Origin: Favolaschia claudopus
Taxonomy: Eukaryota > Basidiomycota > Agaricomycetes > Agaricales > Mycenaceae
Reading direction: 5' to 3'
Assembly: GCA_037176885.1 (NCBI GenBank)
Contig: JAWWNJ010000061.1
Location: forward strand, 682,001-746,000
DNA: 64,000 bases
Shown: piece by piece, positions 1 to 12,183 of the stretch
How positions within the stretch are numbered: the stretch's first letter is position 1
Layout of the letters: the number at the start of each line of letters is the position of its first letter
Position numbers and translations under genes: made by a program
The notes under the pieces: generated by a model
Database searches by the model: none
Told to the model about the DNA's origin: nothing
Seen by the model: the letters and a program-made list of their open reading frames with translations, nothing else

Positions 1-142
1 TTTGCTGGAATTGCATGCAAAAGAACAGTATGTACAAGAATTTCGTGATATTCATGAATTACTTTTCAAACACAACAGATACACGGTTTATATTCTACAA
101 TCCATTTAGATGATTGTCGCGAACTCGGCACTGAAAAGCAAG

Positions 143-643
143 TCAGTTGAATTTAATGGTCACGTGGCGGATCACGTGCGCGAAGAAATGGAAATCATCT
201 TTGGTGGTGACCTGGTCGAGGGAGCCCTTGATGACGGCGAGGTAGTCGGGGTGGGTAAGGGCCTGGAGTCGAAAAATCAACATTTTGGCCAAAATGGAGC
301 AGATAGGCAACATACCTCGCGGATCTTCTCGTGCGACTTGCCTTCGACGATGACAACGGTGGTGAACTCGGTTTCCTTGAGACCGAGGTCGCTGGCGAGG
401 GTGGTGGGGAGCTTCTCGGCCTTGTAGGACTATCGATCGTCGCCATTAATTAAGCATCCGGTAGGGAAAAACAATGCAGGGGACACGCACGACTTCGTAT
501 TTCGTGAGGTTAGATTGGACAACAGGGATCTTCTTAATGTGCTCGATGACGGCGGGGAGGTTCTTGTCAATCTCAGCGGTGGTGTATTCCTGGCGGGTCT
601 TGAAGATGCCAATGGCGCGGACGGTGTCGGTGTTAAGAGACAT
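143..643 (-). CDS. EthD-like dimeric alpha/beta-barrel protein
   Basis: Three exons (643-491, 429-316, 262-143) with GT-AG introns of 61 and 53 bp join in frame to a 128-residue protein starting MSLNTDTVRAIGIFKTRQEY. The small size, the alternating beta-strand/amphipathic-helix pattern and the C-terminal stretch FHFFAHVIRHVTIKF resemble the EthD/stress-responsive dimeric alpha-beta barrel proteins common in Agaricomycetes. These act as small homodimers; some are enzymes or degradation accessories, most have no known substrate. No signal peptide or membrane segment is visible, so a cytosolic location is likely. A TATA-box-like sequence lies about 86-93 bp upstream of the ATG. The splice junctions are well supported; the family call is by fold-level resemblance only. 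Confidence 0.72.
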
Positions 644-728
644 GATAAAGGACGAGTGAAGAGGGTGAAGATGAAGAAGTGAGTAGGTGGTGAGTGCGAA
701 CGCTATCGATGTGCGTCCTTGGTCTCCC

Positions 729-736
729 TATTTATA
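729..736 (-). promoter_or_regulatory. TATA-box-like element of the EthD-like gene
   Basis: On the minus strand this reads TATAAATA, 86-93 bp before the ATG at 643. The position and sequence suit a fungal core promoter. The functional assignment is inferred. Confidence 0.5.
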
Positions 737-3130
737 CGATGGCCGGCCGATTGTCGAGATCTAATTGATGGTCGCCCAAGACATTCCAAGTAACAAGAGA
801 AGCAACGCCGGGAGATCGATGCATTCAATACATATATCACGTCGATACCCTAGACTTCTCTGATGGGCCGGCCGACTGTACGCTCCTCTCTCTCGAGCAC
901 AAAAACACAGAGCTTGCGGGAGCAGCAATTGTAGAAATCTCTTCCCAAGAATAAACGCTGCATGTTGTATTTCTGGTGCAAGTCATCGTCCACTACACTT
1001 CGTTGTCTCGGGACTCTCGGAAACCATTTCCGGCTGCCTATTCAATTCAACTCTCATATCTTCCGATCGATTGCGAAAGCCCGGGTAGGCGATCGTTGTA
1101 GCCCCACTTGTCCATGTTCACAACGAAATGCCCGCCGACTTGTCCGCCCGCAAACAAAATGTGTTTGACTTTGCTTGATGTAGCAATACAAGTCCGGTCG
1201 TTCCAAACTTGAACCAAAGACCTGAACCTGGCACACTCTCACTCTGTATGTCGTGTATATATCCCCTTAATGTGGGCGGCCTCGGCGCTCGCCAATCAAA
1301 CACTCAGACAACTTCCGTGTCTGGCCCCGATTCTGCCTTGTTACGTGCTTGTTGCACACTTTATTGCAATTGATACTCACTTCGTTAGTGGACAGTAATG
1401 CGCGTTGGCGATGATGGGTATACGGTTGCTCGACACTTTGACGTCGTCGTCTACGGAAGTTCATGCCTCAGGTCTCGTGAAACGATGGTCCCCGCCGTCT
1501 CCGAGCCCAAAGTTTCTACTCCGAATGTTCCGATGGCGAGATATCACGCGGCTAACGCGTCCCACATCTACTCTCAAAGTTCCCCGCATTGTGCCGTACG
1601 GCGAAGCTACCCCCAAAACTGCCGAGGACACGTTCTTATCCGTGATGCAGCATGATGAAAAGCCAGGAAGCATCCAAGCGACAGAATCCTTACTCCCAAA
1701 GACCTGACAGTGACAGGATTCTCGACGATAGGCAGTAAACTCGGTTCAAGATTACTTTTCTTACCTGAATTCTATCTATTTGACAATTGACCCCTATGCC
1801 ACAGTCATATACCTTCCAGCCTTCCAACCTTGTTCAAGTTCTTGTCACTGGACTCGCCGAACTTTATTCGGGGCAGGTGGTAAGTTCGGATCGCCGATTC
1901 CGATTCGAGACCTGTCGCGGCTTCGAATGGGCCATATGCAATGTCTCTCGACGGGTTTATTGCCTTGCGCAATTGCCTGTCAGTTACTTGACTTCCAGGC
2001 TGCCCGTTCCTTGCTGTGAGAGATTTTGGACTCTTAGTCGCTCCGACGGTCGACTACCCGCGGTGTGTCAACTGAATCAGTACTTATCAAAGAAAATGAA
2101 ACCTCAGTTATTTAGGTGGCTGAGAGACAGCATAGTTTCGCTGGTTACTTCTGGCATGTCGTCCGTCGATGTGGCCTTGTGGTACATACTTCCAGACGGA
2201 TTTTTTGCTCGTAACGCGCACCTGCAGATACGGCCAAGCGGCGGAGGACGCAAACACATATGGCTATATTCAGGCGTCCTGATGTGTACGTTCAACATGA
2301 AACTGGAAAGATGAATTGAACTTAGACTCGGAAACTTAGCAACTCGGAGACCATCGAATCCCAATTCCGCCTTGACTGTCTGATTTGCTACAAAACTGAA
2401 GTAGTGAGATATTTATGTTATTGTTCGTTGCCTGACATCAAGGAACTTACTCTATGTTGGAGCCCTAGGTTATTTACATAAATCGGGACCGAACTTTCAA
2501 CTCTCGAAACCTTCAAGTTGATTCCGTTCTTGCATGCCAAAAAAATCAGCGGCGGGGTCTTTCCAATTCCTGGATATTTCTCTTTGTGTTTCATGACCGC
2601 CCTCGACACTGGAACCTCGCAAATTCGATTATTTCTCCCTTTTGAACTGAGTTCAAGTTTTTCGGCCAGTTCGGCCGAACTGGCCGACGGACCAAATATC
2701 CGACATAGCTTATCAACTCCAGTCTTTCATCCTTCTCAGGCTCCTTCCATGCAGTTCCAATCATCGGTGTCACCACCTCCGCCCGCACCGTCTGTGCCTC
2801 ACAGTGTTGAAGTGAACGAATTGGCATCATCAGGCACTCCCCCATGGCCCACCGTGCCAAGGCTCGGACCTCATCGACGATTCGACTGTCAGCGGGGTCT
2901 ACCGTGTCCGATGCTCAGGGCGTCATAACCGCACCAAATTCTCCTTCAAGTTCCCCAATGAACCGCGTCTCCTCAAGTTCAAAGTTGGGAGGGAACTGGT
3001 GTACGATAAGAACCGCTATCGCCCACGATGTGTGCATATATCATCATGATTCTATACTTGTCCTATCCGACATTGCGCCATTCTCTCAAGGGATGGTGCA
3101 TTCAGAGCTTTCCGCTCGCGCCATACATAG
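737..3130. other. Intergenic stretch without a recognisable gene
   Basis: About 2.4 kb between the EthD-like gene and the MFS transporter. The open frames in it are short, overlap on both strands and resemble no family. The one clear structure is a 26-bp perfect palindrome at 2662-2687. Part of the stretch probably holds the transporter promoter. Confidence 0.5.
2662..2687. repeat. 26-bp perfect palindrome
   Basis: The bases from 2662 to 2687 equal their own reverse complement; each arm contains TCGGCCAGTTCGG. It lies about 440 bp upstream of the MFS transporter start. It could be a dimeric transcription-factor site or a cruciform-forming repeat. Confidence 0.85.
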
Positions 3131-5392
3131 ATGCAGCCCGGTCCGTCCACTGGAGTCTCCACTCCAACTTCACTAATGGCCCACCGACACTCCGCCTTGG
3201 ATGAGTTGGATTCCAAGTCCAATGGCGCTTGGACAGATACTCAAACCGCCACGCAAACCGTGAGCAGCGGAGAGCCTGACGCCTATGTTGAAGGTCTCGA
3301 CTACACAAAAGAAGAAGAGGCTAAGGTCGTCCGGATTTTGGATACCCGTTTGTTTCCCTGGATCCTTCGTACGCTCCCTCTAAGCTACACAGTTGAATTT
3401 CATTGATGAATCACAGTCACTACATTTGTATTAAACATGGATCGCACAAACCACTCCAATGCGATTTCGGACAACTTGCCTGCTGACTTGGGCTTCACTA
3501 TCAATACCGTGAATACTGGAACCGCAATTTATGGAGTGGCTTTCTCAATATTTTGCTTGTGAGTAGCCAAAATCCGAATCGCAGCTTGCTTTCATGTGAA
3601 TACACTGGCGCAGTTCTGGTGCAGTGATGGCCAAAATCGTTGGGCCAGCACGATGGATCCCCATTCTCATGTTTGCATGGGGACTTGTTACAATGGCTCA
3701 TGCCTTGATCAAGGATAAGGCGGGATATCTAACTGTCCGCGTATGTGAGTGCTAATCTCCATCGCTCAAACCTCCATGCCTTCTTATGTAGTTTTTTCTT
3801 CCAGTCATCGCGATTACGGAAGGCGGCGTCATACCGGCAACACTGATCTACCTAGGAGGATTTTACAAGGGCACTGAGCTTTCGACGAGACTTGGTTGGT
3901 TCTGGGGAGTTCAGGTGCGTTTTCTGGTTATTTCTCTCTGTTGGGCCGGTTTACTCACGAATATGGGTTGAAGGCTATAGCAAGTGCTGTGAGCGGTCTC
4001 ATGGCCAGTGGTTTACTCCAACTTCGCGGAAGATCGGGTCTTGAAGGTTGGAAGTGGCTATTTCTCGTGGTACGGAGCTGTGGTTTTTCAAAGGAAATTG
4101 TGCTCGCATTGACGCCTGTATCACTGTCAGGACGGGATCATCACGATCGTAGTTGCAGTGATAATCTGGTATAGTGACAATGTAAAGCAATGGAAACATT
4201 CTCGAGCATTCTTTCAGGTTCTATCTTCCAAAGAATGTCGCCAGCACGAAGGGCGGACTCAGAGGGTTCAAGTCGTGGTTCACCCCTCGTCAAGTTCAGA
4301 TCGCTGTAACGCGTGTAATCAGAGATGATCTGTCTAAGCGGGAGTATGAGTACGTCTTCTCTCTATCTCCGGCGAATTTTCCTCTGACTGACTAGTTGAC
4401 AAACAAAAGGAAGAGAGTAACTCGTGCGGATTTCATAGATGCCGCAACCGACCTTGGTCTCTGGGGCCATCTTCTCTTGTCGAACGTTACTCTGACGCCG
4501 ACCAACCCTCTTGGAACTTATTTACCCACTGTTATCAAGTCGTTCCACTTCAACGTTTTCGTATCGAACGCTTTGACTGCTCCTCCCTACGTTTTGCAAT
4601 GCATTTTCATGGTCATTGTTATCCGGCATTCGGATAAGGTTCGAGAACGCGGATTTCATGGTGCATTCGGCTGTACGTTGGACTTTCCTGGTTCATTCTG
4701 CTGCTCAATCAATTGAACAGCGGCATGGCAACTTGTTGGTTGGATTCTGTTGCGGACGATGCCAGATAAAGCCAGCCGTGGCGTGAAGTATGTTCTCCTT
4801 TCGCCTACTATTCGCTTTTCGTTCTCAATTTAATACCTACCGTTTAGATATTTCGGGGCCGTGGTCGTAGCCTCGTGGCCATATAATCATCCTCTGAATA
4901 TTGGATGGATGTCAGAGAATACAGGTAGCATTGGGAAGCGCACTGTAGCTTCTGGTGCGGTTATTTTCGCTGCCAATATTTACCAAGTCTGTAAGTCGCA
5001 TAATTGTTGTCTTCCGTCGAGTTGGGCTGACTGAGATCGGTGGCCAGGGGCATCGCAAATATATCAGGCTGACGACGCACCATGTTAATGCTTTATCTAA
5101 CCCGTTTCTTTTTCGCTGATTGCGTTATCCAGTATTCAAGAGAGGGAATTCGATAAATATTGCGTTTGCTGGCTTTGCAACTATTATGTGGTGAGTTTAC
5201 CCCATAACTCTCACGTCGAGTTCAAAGTGAACGATTTACTTCGACAGGGTGGTTCAAAAATATTATTATCGACGGCTCAACGGGAAGAACGGGCGCGCGT
5301 ATGCTGCTTTGAATGAAGAAGCAAAGGCACAAGAGGATCGGGAGGCGGAGAAGAAAGGAAACAGAAGTTTGACATTTAGATTTACGACCTAA
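3131..5392 (+). CDS. MFS transporter, allantoate permease (Dal5/Tna1-like) family
   Basis: Thirteen exons (3131-3368, 3417-3558, 3614-3744, 3805-3914, 3974-4069, 4131-4168, 4218-4349, 4410-4672, 4721-4787, 4848-4990, 5048-5083, 5133-5190, 5248-5392) give 532 residues in one frame. The first membrane segment ends in NMDRTNHSNA, the family's LDRxNxGNA-type signature. ITEGGVIPATLIYLGGFYKG follows in TM4-5, then WKWLFLVDGIITI around TM6. The cytoplasmic loop is long, as in anion:cation symporters. Relatives import nicotinate, allantoate, pantothenate, biotin or small organic acids at the plasma membrane; the substrate here cannot be read from sequence. It converges on the SGNH esterase gene with 48 bp between stop codons. 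The start at 3131 is the first in-frame ATG; Met-3176 is an alternative. Confidence 0.9.
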
Positions 5393-5440
5393 ATACATAT
5401 CACAGTGTATGCCAGATCGCCATTACAAACTTTTGGCGAT

Positions 5441-7091
5441 TCAGGCTCGAGTAGCCCAATGCGCCTCTGGCTTCAAACCCCAATTATCCAACCACGCTTG
5501 AAATTTGTCGGCGATGTGCTGGTGGCCAGGGATGTTGGGATGTTGATTGCTGAGCAAAAATAATTAGTGAGAAGAATGGCTATAGCATGCGATCGAATGT
5601 ACTCGGGGAAAACGTCGTCCCAGGTAACCCAGCCAGTGGTATTGACTAGGAAAATATTCTTGTCGCCTTGTGCGTGCCTGGGTAGATGGTGAGCAACCTA
5701 AGGAATCAGCAAGAATGTCGACCGTGCCTCAGGTCGACGATCTTCTGGTACTGGCCAACATAATACTCTCCGAAAGTTCCGTCAGCATTGGGCCAACCCC
5801 ACTGTGTACATGAAGTTTGAAGTCAATTTTTTTTGAAAGCCAAAGGTCTGGAAGGCATGCAATGCACCGGAGTAAAAATGAAGATCGGCTGCTGCGAGTA
5901 TATGGTGCGCAGACGAGCCAGGAAATTGGTGTACACCTGTAAAACATGAGTATGAATATTCGAACAAAGGCTATCTTATTTCTACCTGCACGAACTGGGT
6001 GTCTGTGACATTTTGTGAGGCATCGTTGGCTCTGGAGCTTTTTCGTCAGATATATTTCGCGAGTTTCGTCTGAAAACACACCCGATATGAATCACGATGT
6101 GTGTTGCTGCTGGTTTATCTCTCCCAAAATTCCACGGCGTCGTATAATTGTGATCCGTTGTGTAGAAGTATCCTGTGTCTTCGGTCTAGTCTTTCAAGTA
6201 AGTTGGGAGATAATTGAGAGAGTGAGACCCTGACTCGGAAAAATTGGAACGAGACCCCATGCTCATTCCCATATGACAGGATGTCCTTTTTAGCATATGA
6301 TTTATATGAGCATAAATGAGACACCCAACACTAGAACGTCGAACGTACAGTCAGGGCAGCACCTGGCTGCGCAGTAACGACATGTTCGGCTTTGAATGCT
6401 TCGCCTACGAGGAAGGGCCAAGCTTGGTCGACGCCTTTTGGGAGGAATTGGCCCTGAATTGTCAAGATGAAGGTTAGTGTAAGTAACCAACTATTGTTTC
6501 AAATGACTTACCGCTGATAGAGAATCTCCAATGAACTGGAATGCAAGTTTCGATGGAGTGTAAGGCTCGAGAGAAGCACCCTATTCAAAAGCTAAGAAAT
6601 TCACATCAATAGCGAGATGGCGGTACCCGCCGGGTTGAAAGTCAGACTCTCGAGATTCATGCGGTTGTTTTGCCACGCCTCGACGTTCACTCGAACGACC
6701 GTGTTTTTGTTGGAACCTTTAAATGACGCTGGGATCGGAATGGAGTTGAAGCCTTCGGATACATTGACCGTAACGAATTCGCCGTAGTTGATTGACACGC
6801 CGACAGAAGTCAACGGGTCAGTAGTATGTGGACCCAGGGTAAATGCCAGAGATTCCAGATTCTGGATATTCAACTTGAACCCTGAGCCGGCCCTAAAAAC
6901 TGGTATCCAGCGGAGATAAATTGGAAAGTTTATCAAGATTACCACCAGGTTCCCGGAGAAGAGTCCCATCGTCCGTGAAAGTGAATGAGGGGGTCTGTGT
7001 TTTTGATTATGACCGGTTTTGCGGCCATGGACAAAGCGAATAGACAGCCAAATCCAGCAAAACAGCGCAGCAGGGAAGACTCGGATAGCAT
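5441..7091 (-). CDS. Secreted SGNH (GDSL) hydrolase, carbohydrate-esterase-like
   Basis: Eleven exons (7091-6943, 6892-6627, 6580-6513, 6453-6349, 6285-6235, 6185-6082, 6031-5986, 5936-5868, 5801-5728, 5677-5603, 5549-5441) give 371 residues. An N-terminal signal-like hydrophobic stretch precedes a beta-rich domain of about 120 residues. The SGNH catalytic blocks follow: FIGDSLSAGQ (nucleophile Ser), IHIGANDAS (block III, GxND) and DNQHPNIPGHQH (Asp/His of block V). A beta-sandwich followed by SGNH is the layout of CE2-type acetyl-xylan esterases and related fungal secreted esterases, so deacetylation of plant polysaccharide is a reasonable inference. The intron between 5801-5728 and 5677-5603 keeps the frame best as a GC-AG intron, with the repeat AGGCACG at both junctions. 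Substrate specificity is unknown. Confidence 0.85.
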
Positions 7092-8052
7092 TAGGGCGGC
7101 GAATCAGCTGGCTACCAAGGTGTCTTGAGGTGGTTTTCCTTTTATAATTTCACGGAAGCTGGGAGTGGCACGCGCCCCATGACCGAAAATCTGCCGAGAA
7201 TGAGAAGGCCAAAAACATCGGTGGGTCCGGGGCGGCGCGGTGAGCAGCGTTCATAAAGTGTGCCCATCAGTGTTATTTTCTCCACAGTGGGGTTGTTAAA
7301 CGAAGGATTCAAAACGAACGATACAAAGTATTTGTGGGTGATTCGAAGAGCTTATTATCAACTTGCAATTGTCAATGGTTCACATAGGCCCCCGGTCACT
7401 GACATATAGGTCTGTAACATCCATAGAGTAAAACAACGTCCAATTTGAGAGGTCTATTTTGCGAACCATCCATCTGACGGAGGTTTTGACTAGATAGGGC
7501 GATGTAGCTCCTCTAAACTAAGCGTTTGCGCGCATTTTCAGAAAAAAATCGTGGTTTTTGAAGCCGCCAGAGCGCCATCAGTGCCGAAAAATAGAGTAAA
7601 TCAGGCCATAATTCGGGTTTTCAATGTTACAGACCTATATGTCAGTGACCGGGGGCCTGTTCACATACTAGTATGGAGTGGTCTTCTTCGCCAGATTGCT
7701 TGCTCTTTGTAAGTCATCTTCAAGGCTCAGAAACCAGCCTGAAATCAGTGGAAATACTTGAACCGCTCGAACAGAGCATCAGTAAGACAAGAAAAAGAGA
7801 TGAAGAGCAACCAAGAGAGCAACAGTGCAAATTCGGCTTCAGAAAGTCTTGAACAAGTTTCGCGATCTGACTTCCATTGAAGCAAGGACCTACGGGACCA
7901 AGTTTGGGAGGTCCAAGACTCGAAGTTCTTAGTTTGTTTGGGGTTCAGTTCAAGGAGGTTCAAGATCGTATGCGTGATATGTCACATGTGACTCGCTCTA
8001 ACTTTTACCACCACCACTACCGTCGCCTCCGTCGCCGACGACGACGAGCTCG
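7092..8052. other. Intergenic region containing a MITE
   Basis: About 960 bp between the divergent SGNH gene and the karyopherin gene. Apart from the MITE at 7387-7659 it holds only short open frames with no recognisable product; both promoters must lie here. Confidence 0.6.
7387..7659. mobile_element. MITE with perfect 32-bp terminal inverted repeats
   Basis: Positions 7387-7418 and 7626-7657 are exact inverted copies over 32 bp, beginning GGCCCCCGGTCACTGACATA. They enclose about 207 bp with no coding capacity. The octamer TTCACATA occurs directly on both sides (7379-7386 and 7660-7667) and looks like an 8-bp target-site duplication. Small size, long terminal inverted repeats, 8-bp duplication and no transposase indicate a non-autonomous DNA transposon, probably hAT-like. 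The perfect repeats suggest recent activity. Confidence 0.85.
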
Positions 8053-11000
8053 ATGGCGTCCTCATCGTCGGCGCCGTCTTCCTCGATACCAATGCCCTCT
8101 GAAGCAGACATCTCCCAAGCTATCTCTCTCATCCAATCCGCCTACGACCCCGCCGCCTCTGCTGATCCTGCCACCGTCCAAAGCGTTCAATCTTCTTTGT
8201 TGTCTTTGCAGCGTACACCCTTTGCTTGGGGTCTTATTGTGCCTCTGCTTGCACACCCAGACCCCAATGTTCAATTTTTTGGGGCCCATACCGCGCACGC
8301 CAAAATTTCTCGGGGCGAATTATCAGTTCTACCTGAACCGGAACAACTTGCTTTGCGCGACGCGCTAGTCAATCTGGCGGGGGTGCAGAGAACGCGCGTA
8401 GTGAGGCGGAAGATGTACTCTGCCTTGTCTGCACTCGCAATTAGATTGATTCCAGCCAAAATGTGGGATGGGTGGGTGGAAGGGACGGTGGGAAGTTTGG
8501 TTGGTATGGGCGCTGCCAGTGAGCATGTGCATGAGTTTCTGGCCGGAGCAGCGGAGGATGTTGGAGCGGCGAATCTGTTGCCGCAACCCAGGTACTGTAA
8601 TGCCTTTCTTGAATCATTTATCATGTCCTAATCTCTTACAAAGACTTTCACTGGACACATCGCTTCGTTCTGCTTCCAGCCTGGTCATTCAGTCAATTGC
8701 TTCAGTAGTTGCAAGCCATTCTTCTGAAGATGCAGTAGCCGCTGCACTTGCTTGCCTTGTCGCGTGGCTCCCCAACAAACTACTTCCCGACACCGACATC
8801 GCCTCACTCATCCCGTCGCTCATCGCCCTCCTCCAACACTCCAACACCAGCAGCACACACGCAGCCTCCGCGCTCTCTGAGCTTCTCTCTCGGCCACCAA
8901 CCGCCTGGTCCCCCGCCGTCCTCCTCGAACCCCTCCTCCTCTGGGTCCTCAACGTCTTCCCGCAATACTCGCCCTCCGGAGACTCGAATCTGGCGTCTCT
9001 CACAACAACCGCGCCCTCATACGCACTACCGAGCTACGCGCCGCCCCCCGCACTCAAGACGCACACGAAGCTGCTCGTGGCGCTAGCGGAGGCCGCGGTG
9101 GAGTGGGTCGCGGCGCACGTCGTGGACGTGTCGGCGTGCAGCACGGGGCCGCCGAGGGCGCTCCTCGCGCAGACTTTCTTGCGCGTGATGCTCGCGCTGG
9201 TGACCGTGGATCCGGGCGGGGCGAGGGTGCGGGTCGATGTGGGCGGTGGTGTTGCGGTGGATGGTGACGGGGAGGGAGAGGACGATGGCGATGACGAGGA
9301 AGACGAAGCAAACGCGGGAGCGTCGCTTGGGTTCTGGTATTTGTTGCAGGAGGCGTTGTGGGAGGTACCCGCCGCGAATGCCTACCTCTTCCCCTCCGCG
9401 ACTCCCCCATCTGAATTAGACGAAGACGACCCCGAGCGATTCCGGCGCGGCTCGCCGTGGACGCCTGCGCCGGAGATGATGGTGCGCAGTGGTAGCTATC
9501 AGTTTGGTGCTCCCGGTGGCGATGACGGTGAGGGAAGTGGTGGGAGTGCTGCGGACGAAGCGCGGATGGCGCATGCGCGGGCGGTGTATGCTGCCTTGGT
9601 GAGAGTGTTGGGGGTCAAGGTCGTTTGGCCCGGGGGCGTTGAGGGTCGGGGTGCGCATTCGTTGCAAATTTCTGTGCTTAGATCGCTGACTTGGTATTAT
9701 TTGTAATTTTCAGATCGCATGGATCGCTTTGCACTGTATCGTCGGGACGTAGGGGATACGCTTGTCAACGCGTGAGTTTGCTTTTTCCTTTTACGATTCT
9801 TCTTTTTTATAATACGGTCCTGAATCCCTCCATTTTCCAGCTACTACGTGCTTCGAGACGATTTGCTTGTATTTCTCGTCAGCGAGGCCGAGGCTGTGGC
9901 TGCTGACGCCCACAAGGGTGGAAACGTTTGGGAGGTCCGTCGCTCCTCCCCCATTTGTGTCTTTGCTCACTCATACTTCCGTGCAGAAACTCGAAGCCCC
10001 GCTCTTCCTCCTCCGCGCGGTACACGAGGCCCTCGACCTCGATACGACGAGCGCCTCGGCAGCCGAGAAGGAGACAGCGGGGAGCGCAGCGCTCGTGAGG
10101 CTCTTTGGTGACCATGTTTGGGGTCGGCTACCTCCGCCGGCAGAAGGAGGGGAAGGTGCCGCACTAGTGCGTCTGAGGCGGACGGCGTTGGGGCTCGTCG
10201 GTGCGTTGTTATATTTCCTCTGCTAAACATCCATGCAAACGCTGCAGACTTGGATAGAAACGTACGCCGCGTACTTTACGACTCGGTCACCGGACGCGGT
10301 GTTGTCGCCGCTAGGGTATGTGTTGGGGGCATTGAAGGATCCGGGAGTGTGTTTGCAGGTGGATATCCCGTACTTGCTTTCTGTTTCTTGTCTTGTCATC
10401 TAATATCCTCTTTTCTCTTCGTAGGCCGCTCTCGCTCTGAGAAGTCTGTGCGATGCCAATCGGCGAGCACTTGCCGCAAGGATAGGCGCATTTGCGGAGG
10501 TACACGCGGGGATGGGCGGGGTACCGGTGCGTATTATACCTTCTTGTCCTTTGGCATGTGTTGCTGATAGATCGATCGCTTTGATATAGGATTCGGAGAA
10601 GGCGAAAGTGTTGCAGAGTATTGCGAGTGTGATTCAAGCGCTACCGCCTACAGAGGGTATCGCCCCGACTGAGGCGATGGTGCTGCCGATTTTGCAGCGG
10701 TTAGGAGTGGCGCTTGGTGCGGTGGCCACGGTGAGTTATTGATTTAGATTCGGTTTCTCGTATTGAGATGTCCGTATTCGTAGCATCCCGATGCCGCACG
10801 CGCCACCGCCATTCTGCAACTTGAGATTCTTGCGGGCATTGCACGGGGATTGACGCGTACAACGGAAGCGATGGGGCTGGACGAGGATGAGAGTGGTGGA
10901 CCCGAGGCGGCCGCAGTGCGAGCCGCGAGGGAGGATTCCCGACTGCAGGCATTGAGGCAAGCGCTTTCCCGTGCGATTGAGCAAGTGGCGGAGCTGTGGA

Positions 11001-12183
11001 GTGCGGATGCGACGGTAGGGCAGGTGCGTACAAGTATAGTGTGTTCTTATGACTATGTTGATGGATGGTCGTGTAGGCACTCAGTGAGTTAGTGCGCGCG
11101 ATAACGGCGCTGCCGGCGGACGTGACGCTGTTGTCGCTTCCTGCGGGGCCGCTGCTTGGAGTTGTGTGTAGTGCGGCGCGGCGGAGGCTGACGGGTGTGT
11201 GGCTTGCGCTTGCGGCGAGTCTTGTTGGTCAGCTGAATCCGCCGCCGCTTCTCCTTGGGTCGTCGTCTGGTCCTAGCGAGGAGGCGGAGGCATGCGTGCG
11301 TGAGGCAGTGGGTGTGCTTGTTGGGACGGTGCTTGGAGTATTGGGAGTATCGAATGGGATGGTAGAGGTGCGTTTTTAGTTGCTTTATAATGCAAGGGAC
11401 ACAAGGCGGCTAATATAACGATCACACCCACCCTCAGAACCCCGACATTGTACAAGAGTTCTTTGCGTGTATGGACCGGGTCGCACAGGACTTTACGGCG
11501 TCGTTTTGTGCACTGCCTGACGGTGCTTTCGATGCATTGGTGAGGTGTGCGATCAGCGCCTTGGCGCTGCAGGAAAGGTACTCTCTCGTCGCGGCGTGTA
11601 CGTTCCTGGTATGTTTATCTTCTCCTGGCTTTGAACGAGTCCTCATCATAGAGCGACTATAGGGTACATTAATTCATCGGCTGTCGCTGTACGCGCCGAT
11701 ATCAGCACAACAAGTAGCACCCCTACAAGCACATCTCATCCGTACACATGGACGAGCAATCATGCGCGCGGTACTATGTGGTTTCGCTGGTGCAGCCCCA
11801 CGAAGTGTCACTCCGAATTTACTGGAGATTCTCAGCGCGCTCGTGACCCGTTGGGAAGAGTCGACTGTTGCGGCAGCTGAGGGTGACATGCGCAGTGAAA
11901 ATGGAGGAAGGGCGTCGGGCGGAGGCGCGCGGGGTTGGGTGTCGACTATCTTATTTGCAGACGATTTTCCCGCGACGAAAGCGAGTAGGGAAGATAAGGA
12001 GCGGTTCGTGAAGACGCTTGTGAGGTGAGTTTCAAAGATATGGACGCGTCTGCCTCTTCAGCAAAGCTGACTTCATGGTATCGTAGTTCCAGGTCAGTGA
12101 AGAAGACCAAGGAGGCGGCGAATCAGTTCTCGACTGTTGCTTGGGGATTGGAGGGCTCGACGTTTGGGTATGCTTCTGTATAG
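8053..12183 (+). CDS. Importin-13/Kap122-type karyopherin (importin-beta family)
   Basis: Thirteen exons (8053-8591, 8644-9650, 9714-9771, 9841-9934, 9987-10196, 10248-10358, 10425-10526, 10590-10730, 10784-11023, 11077-11367, 11438-11608, 11663-12024, 12087-12183) give about 1,140 residues. The size and all-helical HEAT-like pattern fit karyopherins. The N-terminus ALSLIQSAYD-like helix and LLAHPDPNVQFFGAHTAHAK match the importin-beta N-terminal domain. The stretch FALYRRDVGDTLVNAYYVLR is the typical IPO13/transportin-3 segment. An acidic insert (about residues 375-395) and a low-complexity Gly/Asp loop interrupt the repeats. Relatives carry proteins through nuclear pores with Ran-GTP. One intron (10197-10247) needs a weak GTCGGT donor to keep frame; the neighbouring GTGCGT donor would shift it. 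Confidence 0.88.

Noticed and set aside
7378..7667. Inverted repeats as a transcription terminator hairpin
   Set aside because: The arms are separated by over 200 bp and flanked by a direct octamer, which fits a transposable element rather than a terminator.
8062..9667. Long open frames opposite and overlapping the karyopherin exons
   Set aside because: They are Arg/Pro/His-rich shadow frames produced by the GC-rich codon use of the real gene and show no family resemblance.
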